A stretch of 37,595 bases of DNA from Thermotogae bacterium (GTDB taxonomy: Bacteria; Thermotogota; Thermotogae; Petrotogales; Petrotogaceae), in the NCBI GenBank assembly GCA_022704305.1, contig JAKJGQ010000007.1, positions 1 to 37,595 on the forward strand, given 5' to 3'. Both the position numbers and the translations under genes were made by a program. The notes under the pieces were generated by a model. The model worked only from the letters and a program-made list of their open reading frames with translations, had not been told where the DNA came from and did not search any database. Positions 16,252 to 23,836 of the stretch are shown here, one piece after another; within the stretch, counting starts at the first letter, position 1; every line of letters starts with the position of its first letter.

Positions 16252-18219
16252 CTAAAAGATGATACTGCCGATGGTAAAAACTATGAACGATACTACATAT
16301 GCTGCTGCAAAAGAATATATTACACTAAACAAAGCCCACTTTGCGCCTATTTCCTGTTTTATGGTTCCTATTGTTGCAACGCAAGGGGTATAAAGAAGCG
16401 TAAATACAAGGAATGCATACGCGCTAACACTATTGAAAAACTGCGGTAAAACCTGAGAAAGTATCTCTTCCCCGCCAAAAAGCGTTCCCATTGTCCCGGT
16501 AACAACTTCTTTGGCAAGAAAACCAAAGAAAAGCGAAACCGAAGCCTGCCAGAAACCAAAACCCAAAGGCTTGAAAATAGGAGAAATAATCTTTCCGAAT
16601 ATGCCTATTATTGATTCTTCACCTGCGTACTCCACACCGGCAGGAAGGCTTGCAAGCAGCCATATTACTATTACTGCTGCGAATATTACAGTTCCCGCTT
16701 TTTTAAGGAACATAAATGCTCTCATGCCTGCTTCTGAAAGGATAGATTTTATAGAAGGCAGCCTGTATGGAGGCAGTTCCATTATAAAAACGCTTTCTTC
16801 ATTTTTAAACAGGGTTTTTTTGAATATCAGTGCTGAGATTATAGATATCAATATTCCCAGAACATAAAGGGTGAATATTACAAAACCTGCATTTTGGGGG
16901 AAGAATATTCCGGCCACCAGAGTGTAAACCGGTAGTCTTGCCGCACAAGACATAAAAGGGTTCACAAGAATGGTTACAATTCTGTCTCTTTTGGACTCTA
17001 GGGTTCTTGTACTCATTATAGCCGGTATTGAACATCCAAATCCAAGAATCATTGGAATAAAGGACTTTCCATGTAATCCAATTTTAGTCATCAGTTTATC
17101 CATAACAAAAGCTGCTCTGGGCATATAACCGACATCTCCAAGAAATGAGATGAATAAGAAAAGAAGAAATATGTTGGGCAGGAATACCACCACGGAACCT
17201 ACGCCGCCGATTATGCCGTTAACAATAAATGAAGAAAGCATTCCTTCTCCAAGCTTTGCTCCAGCCCATTCTCCAAGGGCTACAAAACCTTCGTCAAGCA
17301 TGCCGTTGAATATGTCTCCTATAGTAAAAGTAAGAGTGAATGTGAGCCACATTACTAAAAGGAATATAGGGATTCCAAGCCATTTGTTGGTAACAACCTT
17401 ATCAACTTTATCAGACCAGGATTCATTGACTTTCTTTCTTGTCACGTATTTTTTTGAAAGGCTGGAGATAAACTTATACTTTTCTTCAGATACTATTATA
17501 CTTGGGTCTTCTTTGAACTCCTGGCTCATTGAAGCTGTAAGCTTGTCAATATCCTGCATGGTCTCCTGACTGACCGAGTCTTTTATCTCAGTGTCGCCTT
17601 CAAGTATCTTAAGGGCAGTCCAGCCATAGTCCACGAAATTATCAGAATGATGTTTTTTTAAGATCTCCTCTGTCTGCGACAGGTACTTCATAAACTTTTC
17701 TGAGTAGCTGAAAAGCTGCGTTTCCTTTCCATTTTCAAGAGTTTGGATAATAGCTTGTTTTAGTTCGTTCAAGCCTTCTTTTTTGCTTGCGGAGGTTTTT
17801 ACTATTTTTACTCCAAGCTCTTTAGCCAGATTCTCTGTATTGATGCTTATACCGCGGCGCTGTGTCTCATCAGACATGTTGAAAGCCAGAACCACCTTTT
17901 TTTTCATTTCAAGAATCTCAAGCACGAGATAAAGGTTTCGTTCAAGATTGGTTTGATCTACAACAACAATTACGGCATCGGGATTTTCTTTTATTATGAA
18001 GTCTCGTGCAATTCTTTCATCTATGGAGTTTGCCGTCAGGGAGTAGGTGCCAGGAAGATCCACAATACTTATGGTTTTTTCGGCTGCCTTAAACTTTCCA
18101 ACCTTTTTTTCTACGGTAACTCCGGGCCAGTTTCCGACCTGCTGATGGCTTCCGGTAAGTGCGTTAAAGAGTGTAGTCTTACCGCTATTTGGATTTCCGC
18201 ATATTGCAACCGTGTTCAT
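16252..18219 (-). CDS. feoB: ferrous iron transport protein B (FeoB)
   Basis: A 655-residue ferrous iron transporter. The N-terminal G domain has G1 GNPNSGKTT (8-16), G2 GNWPGVTVE, G3 DLPG (54-57) and G4 NMSD (114-117). A helical GDI-like segment follows (about 170-270). The C-terminal membrane part has two gate repeats with conserved cysteines (SCAARLPVY and LLYTPCVATIG). It imports Fe2+ across the inner membrane, dependent on GTP. It overlaps the upstream feoA by 4 nt (ATGA) and ends before a terminator. It is under the DtxR-type promoter at 18720-18762. Confidence 0.98.
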   Translation of the reverse strand: MNTVAICGNPNSGKTTLFNALTGSHQQVGNWPGVTVEKKVGKFKAAEKTISIVDLPGTYSLTANSIDERIARDFIIKENPDAVIVVVDQTNLERNLYLVLEILEMKKKVVLAFNMSDETQRRGISINTENLAKELGVKIVKTSASKKEGLNELKQAIIQTLENGKETQLFSYSEKFMKYLSQTEEILKKHHSDNFVDYGWTALKILEGDTEIKDSVSQETMQDIDKLTASMSQEFKEDPSIIVSEEKYKFISSLSKKYVTRKKVNESWSDKVDKVVTNKWLGIPIFLLVMWLTFTLTFTIGDIFNGMLDEGFVALGEWAGAKLGEGMLSSFIVNGIIGGVGSVVVFLPNIFLLFLFISFLGDVGYMPRAAFVMDKLMTKIGLHGKSFIPMILGFGCSIPAIMSTRTLESKRDRIVTILVNPFMSCAARLPVYTLVAGIFFPQNAGFVIFTLYVLGILISIISALIFKKTLFKNEESVFIMELPPYRLPSIKSILSEAGMRAFMFLKKAGTVIFAAVIVIWLLASLPAGVEYAGEESIIGIFGKIISPIFKPLGFGFWQASVSLFFGFLAKEVVTGTMGTLFGGEEILSQVLPQFFNSVSAYAFLVFTLLYTPCVATIGTIKQEIGAKWALFSVIYSFAAAYVVSFIVFTIGSIIF

Positions 18220-18452
18220 TTTTTTTCATCTCCCTTTTCCACCGTTATATAAGAGGCTTCTTCCTTACGTATAGTCAGGGAATAGTTTTTAATGGTTATT
18301 TCTATGGGATCACCGAAAGGGGCTTTTTTTACTACTGTTATCATACTTCCCGGAGTAACTCCCATCACAAGGAGACGCTTTTTGACGTTTCCTTCACCCA
18401 TTATACTTTTGACATATCCGGAAAAACCCGGATTACATTCACTTAATATCAT
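18216..18452 (-). CDS. feoA: FeoA-domain protein (second FeoA)
   Basis: 78 residues, an SH3-like FeoA domain: RLLVMGVTPGSMITVVKKAPFGDPIEI followed by YSLTIRKEEASYITVEK. FeoA proteins are small cytoplasmic partners of FeoB. This copy has the canonical APxGDPIEI and IRKEEA motifs. It resembles the C-terminal domain of the DtxR-type regulator encoded next door: about half of some 50 aligned positions are identical by eye. It overlaps feoB and the other feoA by 4 nt each, indicating tight translational coupling. Confidence 0.95.
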   Translation of the reverse strand: MILSECNPGFSGYVKSIMGEGNVKKRLLVMGVTPGSMITVVKKAPFGDPIEITIKNYSLTIRKEEASYITVEKGDEKK

Positions 18453-18688
18453 TTGACTGCCTCCTGTAGGCTTACCGGACTTACCAGTATCTTTTTGGCT
18501 GTACCCATTCCAAGAAAGTACTTTATGCCGTTTATTCTCAGCATTACCGGCCCTTGTGAGAAATCACTAAGGACTTCAAGGGTGCTGCCTTCATTTATGC
18601 CCAGCTTTGAAAGTCTTGACCGAAGGATCATTCCTCCGCCTATCTTTGAAACTTTGAAAAAACCTCTTCCTGCAATAACAAGTGACAT
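18449..18688 (-). CDS. feoA: FeoA-domain protein (first, divergent FeoA)
   Basis: 79 residues with an FeoA/SH3-like pattern (SRLSKLGINEGSTLEVLSDFSQGPVMLRINGIKYFLGMGTAKKILV). It lacks the GDPIEI motif of the neighbouring FeoA and is clearly divergent. Two FeoA proteins upstream of FeoB suggest a heteromeric FeoA-FeoA-FeoB complex, which is inference. It is the first gene of the feo operon, with ATG after AGGAGGAGGATT. Its promoter carries a perfect GTAG-N6-CTAC operator. Confidence 0.92.
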   Translation of the reverse strand: MSLVIAGRGFFKVSKIGGGMILRSRLSKLGINEGSTLEVLSDFSQGPVMLRINGIKYFLGMGTAKKILVSPVSLQEAVK

Positions 18689-18719
18689 AATCCTCCTCCT
18701 GTAATGTTATACACTTTTA

Positions 18720-18762
18720 GTAGTTATACCTACATTTTATCACAAAAAAAAATCATAGTCAA
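18720..18762 (-). promoter_or_regulatory. feo promoter with perfect GTAG-N6-CTAC operator
   Basis: On the minus strand: -35 TTGACT (18757-18762), 17-bp spacer, -10 TAAAAT (18734-18739), then GTAGGTATAACTAC (18720-18733) directly adjoining. The geometry matches the heme and metal-uptake promoters. Confidence 0.88.
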
Positions 18763-18839
18763 ATCACGTTCTTAAAGAAAAAAGTTCAAAAGACAGCAAA
18801 CGTCAGCGCCTATCTTTTTTTACGGTCTGATGTGGAGAT

Positions 18840-18868
18840 AAAAAAAGTAAGCCTCTGAAGGCTTACTT
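18840..18868 (-). terminator. intrinsic terminator of the DtxR-type gene
   Basis: A 10-bp stem (AAGTAAGCCT, loop CTGA) at 18845-18868 overlaps the stop codon and is followed by seven T on the minus strand. Confidence 0.9.
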
Positions 18869-19525
18869 GATTACCAGTACTTCCTTTGCTTCACTTTTCC
18901 TTATGGCAATGCTGTAATCGCGTATCTTAATTTCGATAGGATCACCAAGCGGTGCAACCTTAAGAACTTCGACTTCTATACCCGTAGTTATTCCCATTAT
19001 AATAAGACGTTTATGGATCTGTTCCGAGCCCAGTATTTCTATAACCCTAACCTTTTCGCCCGGTTTGACCTGGTCAAGACACATACGCGTCTCAAGTGTT
19101 TTGGATTTATAATTTTCAACATACTTGCGGTATTTGGCTTTTATATCAGGGTTATCCTCAAAAAAACTTTTTATCATTTCCATCGAGCGCGTAAGATTAT
19201 CTGATTTAAGATGTTCCATTTTGCAAGAAAATTCATCGGCCTCAAAAGCATTTATATCAAGTATGTTAATAAAGAAGTCTCTTGTGGTCATTCTGTTTTT
19301 ATATATCTTCTGGGCTTTTTCTATCCCAGACTGGGTAAGCTTTACAAAGCCCCTTTTCTCATAGTTTACAATTCCCAAATCTTCAAGTTTCTTTATGGCA
19401 TCAATGGCAGAGGTGTGTTTTACGGAAAGTGAGGCTGTCATATCCTTTATTCGGGCTATCTCATTTCTGAGATGAGCCTCATAAATTACAACCAGATAAT
19501 TTTCCAAACTTTCAGATAACTCCAT
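18863..19525 (-). CDS. iron-responsive DtxR/IdeR-family repressor
   Basis: 220 residues: winged helix (1-65), dimerisation/metal domain (66-140) and a C-terminal FeoA/SH3-like domain (about 150-220). The metal site aligns with DtxR at one residue offset: C101, E104 and H105 match DtxR C102, E105 and H106. The cysteine suggests an iron-type sensor rather than a MntR-type manganese sensor. The position of DtxR Met10 is Asn9, a departure from the family. The gene has its own promoter with a perfect GTAG-N6-CTAC operator, implying autoregulation. The same palindrome at feo, flavodoxin and ABC promoters makes it the likely master regulator of the window's iron genes. Confidence 0.92.
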   Translation of the reverse strand: MELSESLENYLVVIYEAHLRNEIARIKDMTASLSVKHTSAIDAIKKLEDLGIVNYEKRGFVKLTQSGIEKAQKIYKNRMTTRDFFINILDINAFEADEFSCKMEHLKSDNLTRSMEMIKSFFEDNPDIKAKYRKYVENYKSKTLETRMCLDQVKPGEKVRVIEILGSEQIHKRLIIMGITTGIEVEVLKVAPLGDPIEIKIRDYSIAIRKSEAKEVLVIK

Positions 19526-19540
19526 AAAAACACATCCTTT

Positions 19541-19587
19541 GTAGTATAATCTACAGCAATTTTAACATTTTTTTTATATTTAGTCAA
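19541..19587 (-). promoter_or_regulatory. promoter with perfect GTAG-N6-CTAC operator, DtxR-type gene
   Basis: On the minus strand: -35 TTGACT (19582-19587), 17-bp spacer, -10 TAAAAT (19559-19564), then GTAGATTATACTAC (19541-19554) four bases on. It fits negative autoregulation. Confidence 0.88.
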
Positions 19588-19606
19588 ATTTTAAAGCATA
19601 GGAACA

Positions 19607-20368
19607 TTATAGGTTAAACATATCATAAAATATATTTTTCTCTGAAATACCAGATGAAACAAGCATCTTTACAGCAGCTTCAAGAAGACCTCTGCTTCCG
19701 CAAAGGTAAGCGCTTAACTCTTGAGGAAGTTCTATTTTTTCCTCAATAAACTTATGTGCAATCTCTGTCACAAGTCCTCTTTCACATTTACATGAAACAT
19801 CGTTTTTATCAGCAATACAAGGTATGAAATGAAAGTTTCCAAACTGTTTTTCAAACTTACCGAAGTACTCTGTATAAAAGATATCTTTTTGGGTCTGTCC
19901 GCCAAAAAAGAACCATATCTGTCTTTTTTTCTCGTTCTTTTGGAGAAGATCTGTCACTATGGACTTTATCGAGGACATTCCTGAACCGCCTGCTATACAT
20001 ATCATATCACGTCCGTCATCACGGACATACAAGTTTCCGAAAGGACCCTTGAGTTCGATTTCATCTCCCTGCTTTAGCTTTTGGTGAATATATCCGGAAA
20101 CCTTTCCGCCCGGAACATGTTTTACTATAAACTGCAGAGTACCTGAGTCCGCAGGTGTTGAAGATATAGAGTAAGTTCTGCTTGTTTTGGCACCTTGGCT
20201 ATCAGGCATAACAGAAAATGACATTATCTGTCCGGCAAGAAAGGATATTTCCTTTGGCGAAATAAGTTCAAGGTTTATTTCTTTTATATCGTGGGTCAGA
20301 TTAATAATGCTTTTTACAACTGTCTTATATGTCTGGGGTTTTGTTCTGCTAAGTACCGGCTGCTCCAT
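19607..20368 (-). CDS. ferredoxin reductase-family FAD/NAD(P)H oxidoreductase
   Basis: About 253 residues, a ferredoxin-NADP reductase fold without an iron-sulfur domain. The FAD site is RTYSISSTP followed by GKVSGYIHQKLKQGDEIELKGPFGNLYV. The NAD(P) site is MICIAGGSGMSSIKSIV and the C-terminal YLCGSRGLLEAAVKML. It resembles the reductase part of NqrF and of oxygenase reductases. The electron acceptor is unknown. A flavodoxin or ferric/tetrapyrrole reduction is possible since it lies next to the iron regulator, but it has no DtxR-type operator. The start is the second ATG (20366-20368), nine nt from AAGGAG; the first ATG abuts that site. Confidence 0.85.
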   Translation of the reverse strand: MEQPVLSRTKPQTYKTVVKSIINLTHDIKEINLELISPKEISFLAGQIMSFSVMPDSQGAKTSRTYSISSTPADSGTLQFIVKHVPGGKVSGYIHQKLKQGDEIELKGPFGNLYVRDDGRDMICIAGGSGMSSIKSIVTDLLQKNEKKRQIWFFFGGQTQKDIFYTEYFGKFEKQFGNFHFIPCIADKNDVSCKCERGLVTEIAHKFIEEKIELPQELSAYLCGSRGLLEAAVKMLVSSGISEKNIFYDMFNL

Positions 20369-20451
20369 AAGCTTCATCTCCTTGTCCGTTAAAGTAAAGG
20401 CAACGTACTGTTATTATATGTGATTAGAATGTCGGGAAAATTATAACAGGT

Positions 20452-21066
20452 TTAAATTTTTCTAACCGGCTGTCGGATTAAAGTCTTGAGCTTTTCAGGT
20501 GCTGCTCTTCTGGGATCGCCCAGATACACTTCATGGTGAAGGCCTGTCATCTCGTATCCTTCAAGAGATATAAACTCATGAAGCTTTTTTACTGTAGGTT
20601 CTTCCTGTGCATATGGTCCAATATGAAGTATCTGAGCACACAGCCCTTCCTCGAAGCATTCAAATGAAAGCAAAGAAGTATCTATATCTTCTTTTTTCTT
20701 TTTCAGCAGTTCCTTAATTCCAGAGTCAAAGATCTCGCTGGTTATGAACTCCGGCTGAACTATAAAAACCTTCCATTTCCATTCTTCTTTCTTTTCAAGG
20801 CTGAAGGTACTAATTTCGTCGGTCCACCAGAGTCCTTCCAGCGGCATGACAGTATAATGAGAAGTATCGGTTTTCTTAAGCATAAATTTGATGGTGTAGG
20901 CTATAGAATAAAGAGTGGACATGGTTTTTTGGAAAAAAGCACTGTTGTTGGGATTGCCATAACCGCTGCAGCTTATTATTTTTAACTTAGGTACGGTAAT
21001 AAAGTAAGGTTCAGTTTTTTTTGTATCGTAAAGATCCTTAAGTACTTTTTTGAGATCAAGGTTCAT
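20452..21066 (-). CDS. GyrI-like small-molecule-binding domain protein
   Basis: 204 residues. The N-terminus FITVPKLKIISCSGYGNPN, the central MPLEGLWWTDE and the C-terminal LCAQILHIGPYAQEEPTVKKLHEFI with GLHHEVYLGDPRRAAPEKLKTLIRQPV are the pattern of the standalone GyrI-like/SBP2 fold. That fold binds hydrophobic ligands, often as the sensor part of AraC or MerR regulators; here it has no DNA-binding domain. The function is unknown. A TATAAT lies near 21107-21112, so it is probably monocistronic. ATG after GGAGGTGAGCT. Confidence 0.85.
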   Translation of the reverse strand: MNLDLKKVLKDLYDTKKTEPYFITVPKLKIISCSGYGNPNNSAFFQKTMSTLYSIAYTIKFMLKKTDTSHYTVMPLEGLWWTDEISTFSLEKKEEWKWKVFIVQPEFITSEIFDSGIKELLKKKKEDIDTSLLSFECFEEGLCAQILHIGPYAQEEPTVKKLHEFISLEGYEMTGLHHEVYLGDPRRAAPEKLKTLIRQPVRKI

Positions 21067-21117
21067 AGCTCACCTCCGGCAGATGTTATTGATTTGGGTA
21101 CAGTAGTATTATAAAAC

Positions 21118-21147
21118 AAAAAGTATGACACAGATGGTCATACTTTT
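21118..21147 (-). terminator. intrinsic terminator of nrdDG
   Basis: An 11-bp stem (AAAAGTATGAC, 7-nt loop) is followed on the minus strand by a T run. It lies 14 bp past the nrdG stop codon. Confidence 0.88.
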
Positions 21148-21160
21148 ATTCAGGTCATTC

Positions 21161-21799
21161 CTAACGGAGGATAAATCTTTTAGGAATAAGTTCTTTCATG
21201 GAAGATACTGTATATATGTCGGTGCTTTGGGCTACGGTTATATAAGCTCTTTCTTTTTCCTCAAGCAGTTTTTTGAAGAAATCGATATCGTACTTTGAAG
21301 AGAGCCCAGGTACATATGTCATTCTCAGTTCGTACTCTAGATCTGATTTCCTTAAAATATCAACAGTTTGTAAGACCTTTGAAAAATCAGTAGGAGTACC
21401 TGTAAGCTTTTGATAGTTTTCAGGAGCAGCCTTTATTTCAAGAGCGCAGTAATCAATAAGCTTTTTCTGTGTAAGCTCGCTAAGCATCTGAGGATTTGTT
21501 CCGTTTGTGTCAAGTTTTACATAGTATTTGAGAGTATTTTTGAGATACTCTATAACCTTAGTAAGATCTTTATGTATGGTTGGTTCTCCCCCTGTTATAC
21601 ATATGGCGTCTACTCTTTTGCGAAGAAGTTCAGTCTGCTTAAAGATTTGTTCAATACTCATCTGTTCTTTTGCGTCTGAGTAAGCTATGCTGTGATTGTG
21701 GCACCATGGACATCTCATATTGCAGCCTTGCGTAAAAAGCACTGCGCTTACATAATCCGGGACATCGACGAAAGAAAAGGAACTTATTCCTGCAAACAT
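21161..21799 (-). CDS. nrdG: anaerobic ribonucleotide reductase activating enzyme (NrdG)
   Basis: A 212-residue radical SAM protein with CX3CX2C at C26, C30 and C33 (TQGCNMRCPWCHN) and ITGGEPTIH for SAM binding. It installs the glycyl radical on NrdD. The gene overlaps nrdD by 16 nt and is followed by a terminator, so the pair is one operon. Length and layout resemble the longer NrdG type that starts with a SFVDVPDY-like segment, as in Thermotoga and clostridia. Confidence 0.95.
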   Translation of the reverse strand: MFAGISSFSFVDVPDYVSAVLFTQGCNMRCPWCHNHSIAYSDAKEQMSIEQIFKQTELLRKRVDAICITGGEPTIHKDLTKVIEYLKNTLKYYVKLDTNGTNPQMLSELTQKKLIDYCALEIKAAPENYQKLTGTPTDFSKVLQTVDILRKSDLEYELRMTYVPGLSSKYDIDFFKKLLEEKERAYITVAQSTDIYTVSSMKELIPKRFILR

Positions 21800-23664
21800 T
21801 TGGAATCACTTCTCAAGGAGAACTGGACTCTGTGAAGATATTCCTGTTTTTTACCGGCGTTCCAGACCTTTACGGGTCTGTAATATCCCACAATTCTTGA
21901 ATAAACTTCGGTTTCTCTTGAACAGATGGGACAGACGAACTTCTCACCGGATATATATCCATGCACAGGACATATGGAAAAAGTAGGGGTGATACTCATA
22001 TACGGAAGTCTGTAATTCGTAAAGGCTTTTTTAATAAAGTCCTTTAAGACATTTGCTGAAGAAATCTTCTCTCCGACAAAGATATGTACCACTGTTCCTC
22101 CGGTCCACTTGGTTTGTAGCTCTTTCTGATGTTCGAGCAGATCAAAAGGGTCATCGAAAGAGTTAACAGGAGGATGAACAGAGTTAGTATAGTATGGAGT
22201 TTCTTCTGTTCCGCTGAAAAAAGCGGAGTTTCCATACTCTTTCCGATCAATACAGGCAAGACGGTATGAGGTTCCCTCGGCAGGTGAGGCTTCCAGATTA
22301 TAAAGATTATTTGTTTCTTCAGTGAACTCTTTCAGAGTATCAAGCATAAAATCCATTATTTCAAGAGCCTTTTCTGTTCCGTCCCGGCTCAGTATGCCAT
22401 CGCTTATTCCCATATTCAGAAGACCTTCATGCATGCCTACCAGACCAATGGTTGAAAAATGGTTCGCCCAGTACTGTCCGCTAAGCGAATAGATTTTATC
22501 AAGATATACCCTGCAGTAGGGGAACATTCCAGATACGGTAAGTTCTTCTATGTATCTGCGTTTTATTTCAAGACTTTCTTTTGCAGTGTTCATAGCATCC
22601 TTAAGAAGTGTGTAAAATTTTTTGAAATCATTATGACTCATCATAGCAATTCTGGGAATATTTATTGTTACTACACCTATGGATCCGGTAAGAGGGTTTG
22701 AGCTAAAAAGACCGCCTCTGCGTATGGAAGTATCGTTTTCATAACTTTTATTTGAGATATTGAAGGACTGAGAAAGCTTTCCGATATGATTCATCACAAC
22801 GGTATTATCAAGCCTGAGTCTACAGCACATGCTCCTTACATCTTGGGGTGAGATATCCGAACTTATATAATTTGCAAAGTATGGAGTACCGTACTTTGCG
22901 GTAAGTTCAAGGATTTTTTCAGCCACAGGGCTGTTCCAATTGAACTCTTTGGTTATATTGTAAGTCGGAATCGGAAAAGAAAACGGCCGCTGTTCGAAAT
23001 CTCCGCTGCTCATTACTTCTACAAAGGCGGTGTTTATCATATCCATTTCTTTCTGAAAGTGTTTGTAGGTAAGCTCTTTTTCTACGCCTCCGATGATGGC
23101 TTTCATATCTGCAAAATTCGGAGGTACCGCAAGATCGAAGGTGATATTGCTGAAAGGTGATTGAAATCCTACTCTTGTAGGTACGTTCATATTAAAAACA
23201 AACTCCTGCATATTTTGTTTTACGGTTTCATATGAGAGTCTGTCATAATAAATAAAAGGAGCCAGGAGGGTATCAAAGTTTGAAAAGGCAACGGCACCTG
23301 CAACCTCTCCCTGCATGGTGTAAAGAAAGTTTACCATCTGCCCCAGAGCGGTTCTAAAATGCTTTGCCGGACCGCAGGAAATTTTGTTTTCAACTCCGCC
23401 GAAGCCTCTTTGGAGAAGATCATGCAGATCCCAGCCGACACAGTAGCTTGAAAGGCATCCCAGATCGTGAATATGAAAAAGCCCGCTGTTATGATAAAAA
23501 GGGATATTACGGTTTTTTTGTCCGTATATATCTTCAAGCCAAAAATCCTTTATGGCCTGCTGATGTATGTGGTTGTTCAGTCCCTGAAGGGAGTACTGCA
23601 TATTGGAATTCTCTTTTACCTTCCAGTCTGACATATCGATATAAGAAAGAATAGTGTCTTTCAT
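21784..23664 (-). CDS. nrdD: anaerobic ribonucleoside-triphosphate reductase (NrdD)
   Basis: A 626-residue class III ribonucleotide reductase. Family features include FHIHDLGCLSSYCVGWDL and the ten-stranded barrel core. The C-terminal zinc site is CPVH (C565, H568) plus CPIC (C578, C581). The glycyl radical loop RIVGYYRPVKVWNAGK has its glycine at about 593. The usual N-terminal ATP-cone of about 90 residues is missing: the protein begins directly with the region before the barrel. It therefore probably lacks dATP inhibition through a cone. Tandem NrdR boxes and a leader hairpin precede it. ATG after GGGGGTGGCTT. Confidence 0.96.
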   Translation of the reverse strand: MKDTILSYIDMSDWKVKENSNMQYSLQGLNNHIHQQAIKDFWLEDIYGQKNRNIPFYHNSGLFHIHDLGCLSSYCVGWDLHDLLQRGFGGVENKISCGPAKHFRTALGQMVNFLYTMQGEVAGAVAFSNFDTLLAPFIYYDRLSYETVKQNMQEFVFNMNVPTRVGFQSPFSNITFDLAVPPNFADMKAIIGGVEKELTYKHFQKEMDMINTAFVEVMSSGDFEQRPFSFPIPTYNITKEFNWNSPVAEKILELTAKYGTPYFANYISSDISPQDVRSMCCRLRLDNTVVMNHIGKLSQSFNISNKSYENDTSIRRGGLFSSNPLTGSIGVVTINIPRIAMMSHNDFKKFYTLLKDAMNTAKESLEIKRRYIEELTVSGMFPYCRVYLDKIYSLSGQYWANHFSTIGLVGMHEGLLNMGISDGILSRDGTEKALEIMDFMLDTLKEFTEETNNLYNLEASPAEGTSYRLACIDRKEYGNSAFFSGTEETPYYTNSVHPPVNSFDDPFDLLEHQKELQTKWTGGTVVHIFVGEKISSANVLKDFIKKAFTNYRLPYMSITPTFSICPVHGYISGEKFVCPICSRETEVYSRIVGYYRPVKVWNAGKKQEYLHRVQFSLRSDSKCLQE

Positions 23665-23681
23665 AAGCCACCCCCATAAAA

Positions 23682-23716
23682 AATATTTCTAAACAATTTT
23701 CCTGTTTAGAAATATT
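23682..23716 (-). promoter_or_regulatory. AT-rich terminator-like hairpin in the nrdD leader
   Basis: A perfect 14-bp inverted repeat (AATATTTCTAAACA, 7-nt loop) ends about 18 nt before the nrdD ATG. On the minus strand it runs into six T before the ribosome site. It may terminate read-through from the sensor gene upstream, or attenuate nrdD. Confidence 0.65.
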
Positions 23717-23726
23717 CTACTACAGA

Positions 23727-23772
23727 ATACTATATATTGTGTGTTAATTTTTTTGAATACAATATGTTGTTA
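23727..23772. promoter_or_regulatory. tandem NrdR boxes upstream of nrdD
   Basis: ATACTATATATTGTGT (23727-23742) matches the NrdR consensus acaCwAtATaTwGtgt at 15 of 16 positions. A second, weaker copy, ATACAATATGTTGTTA (23757-23772), begins 30 bp further, close to three helical turns. Such phased pairs are typical of NrdR-repressed nrd operons. Confidence 0.8.
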
Positions 23773-23836
23773 CCTTGGATACATCACGGACACACATCAG
23801 TGCTTAAAAGTAATTTTTGTTAATTCAGAATTAAAG

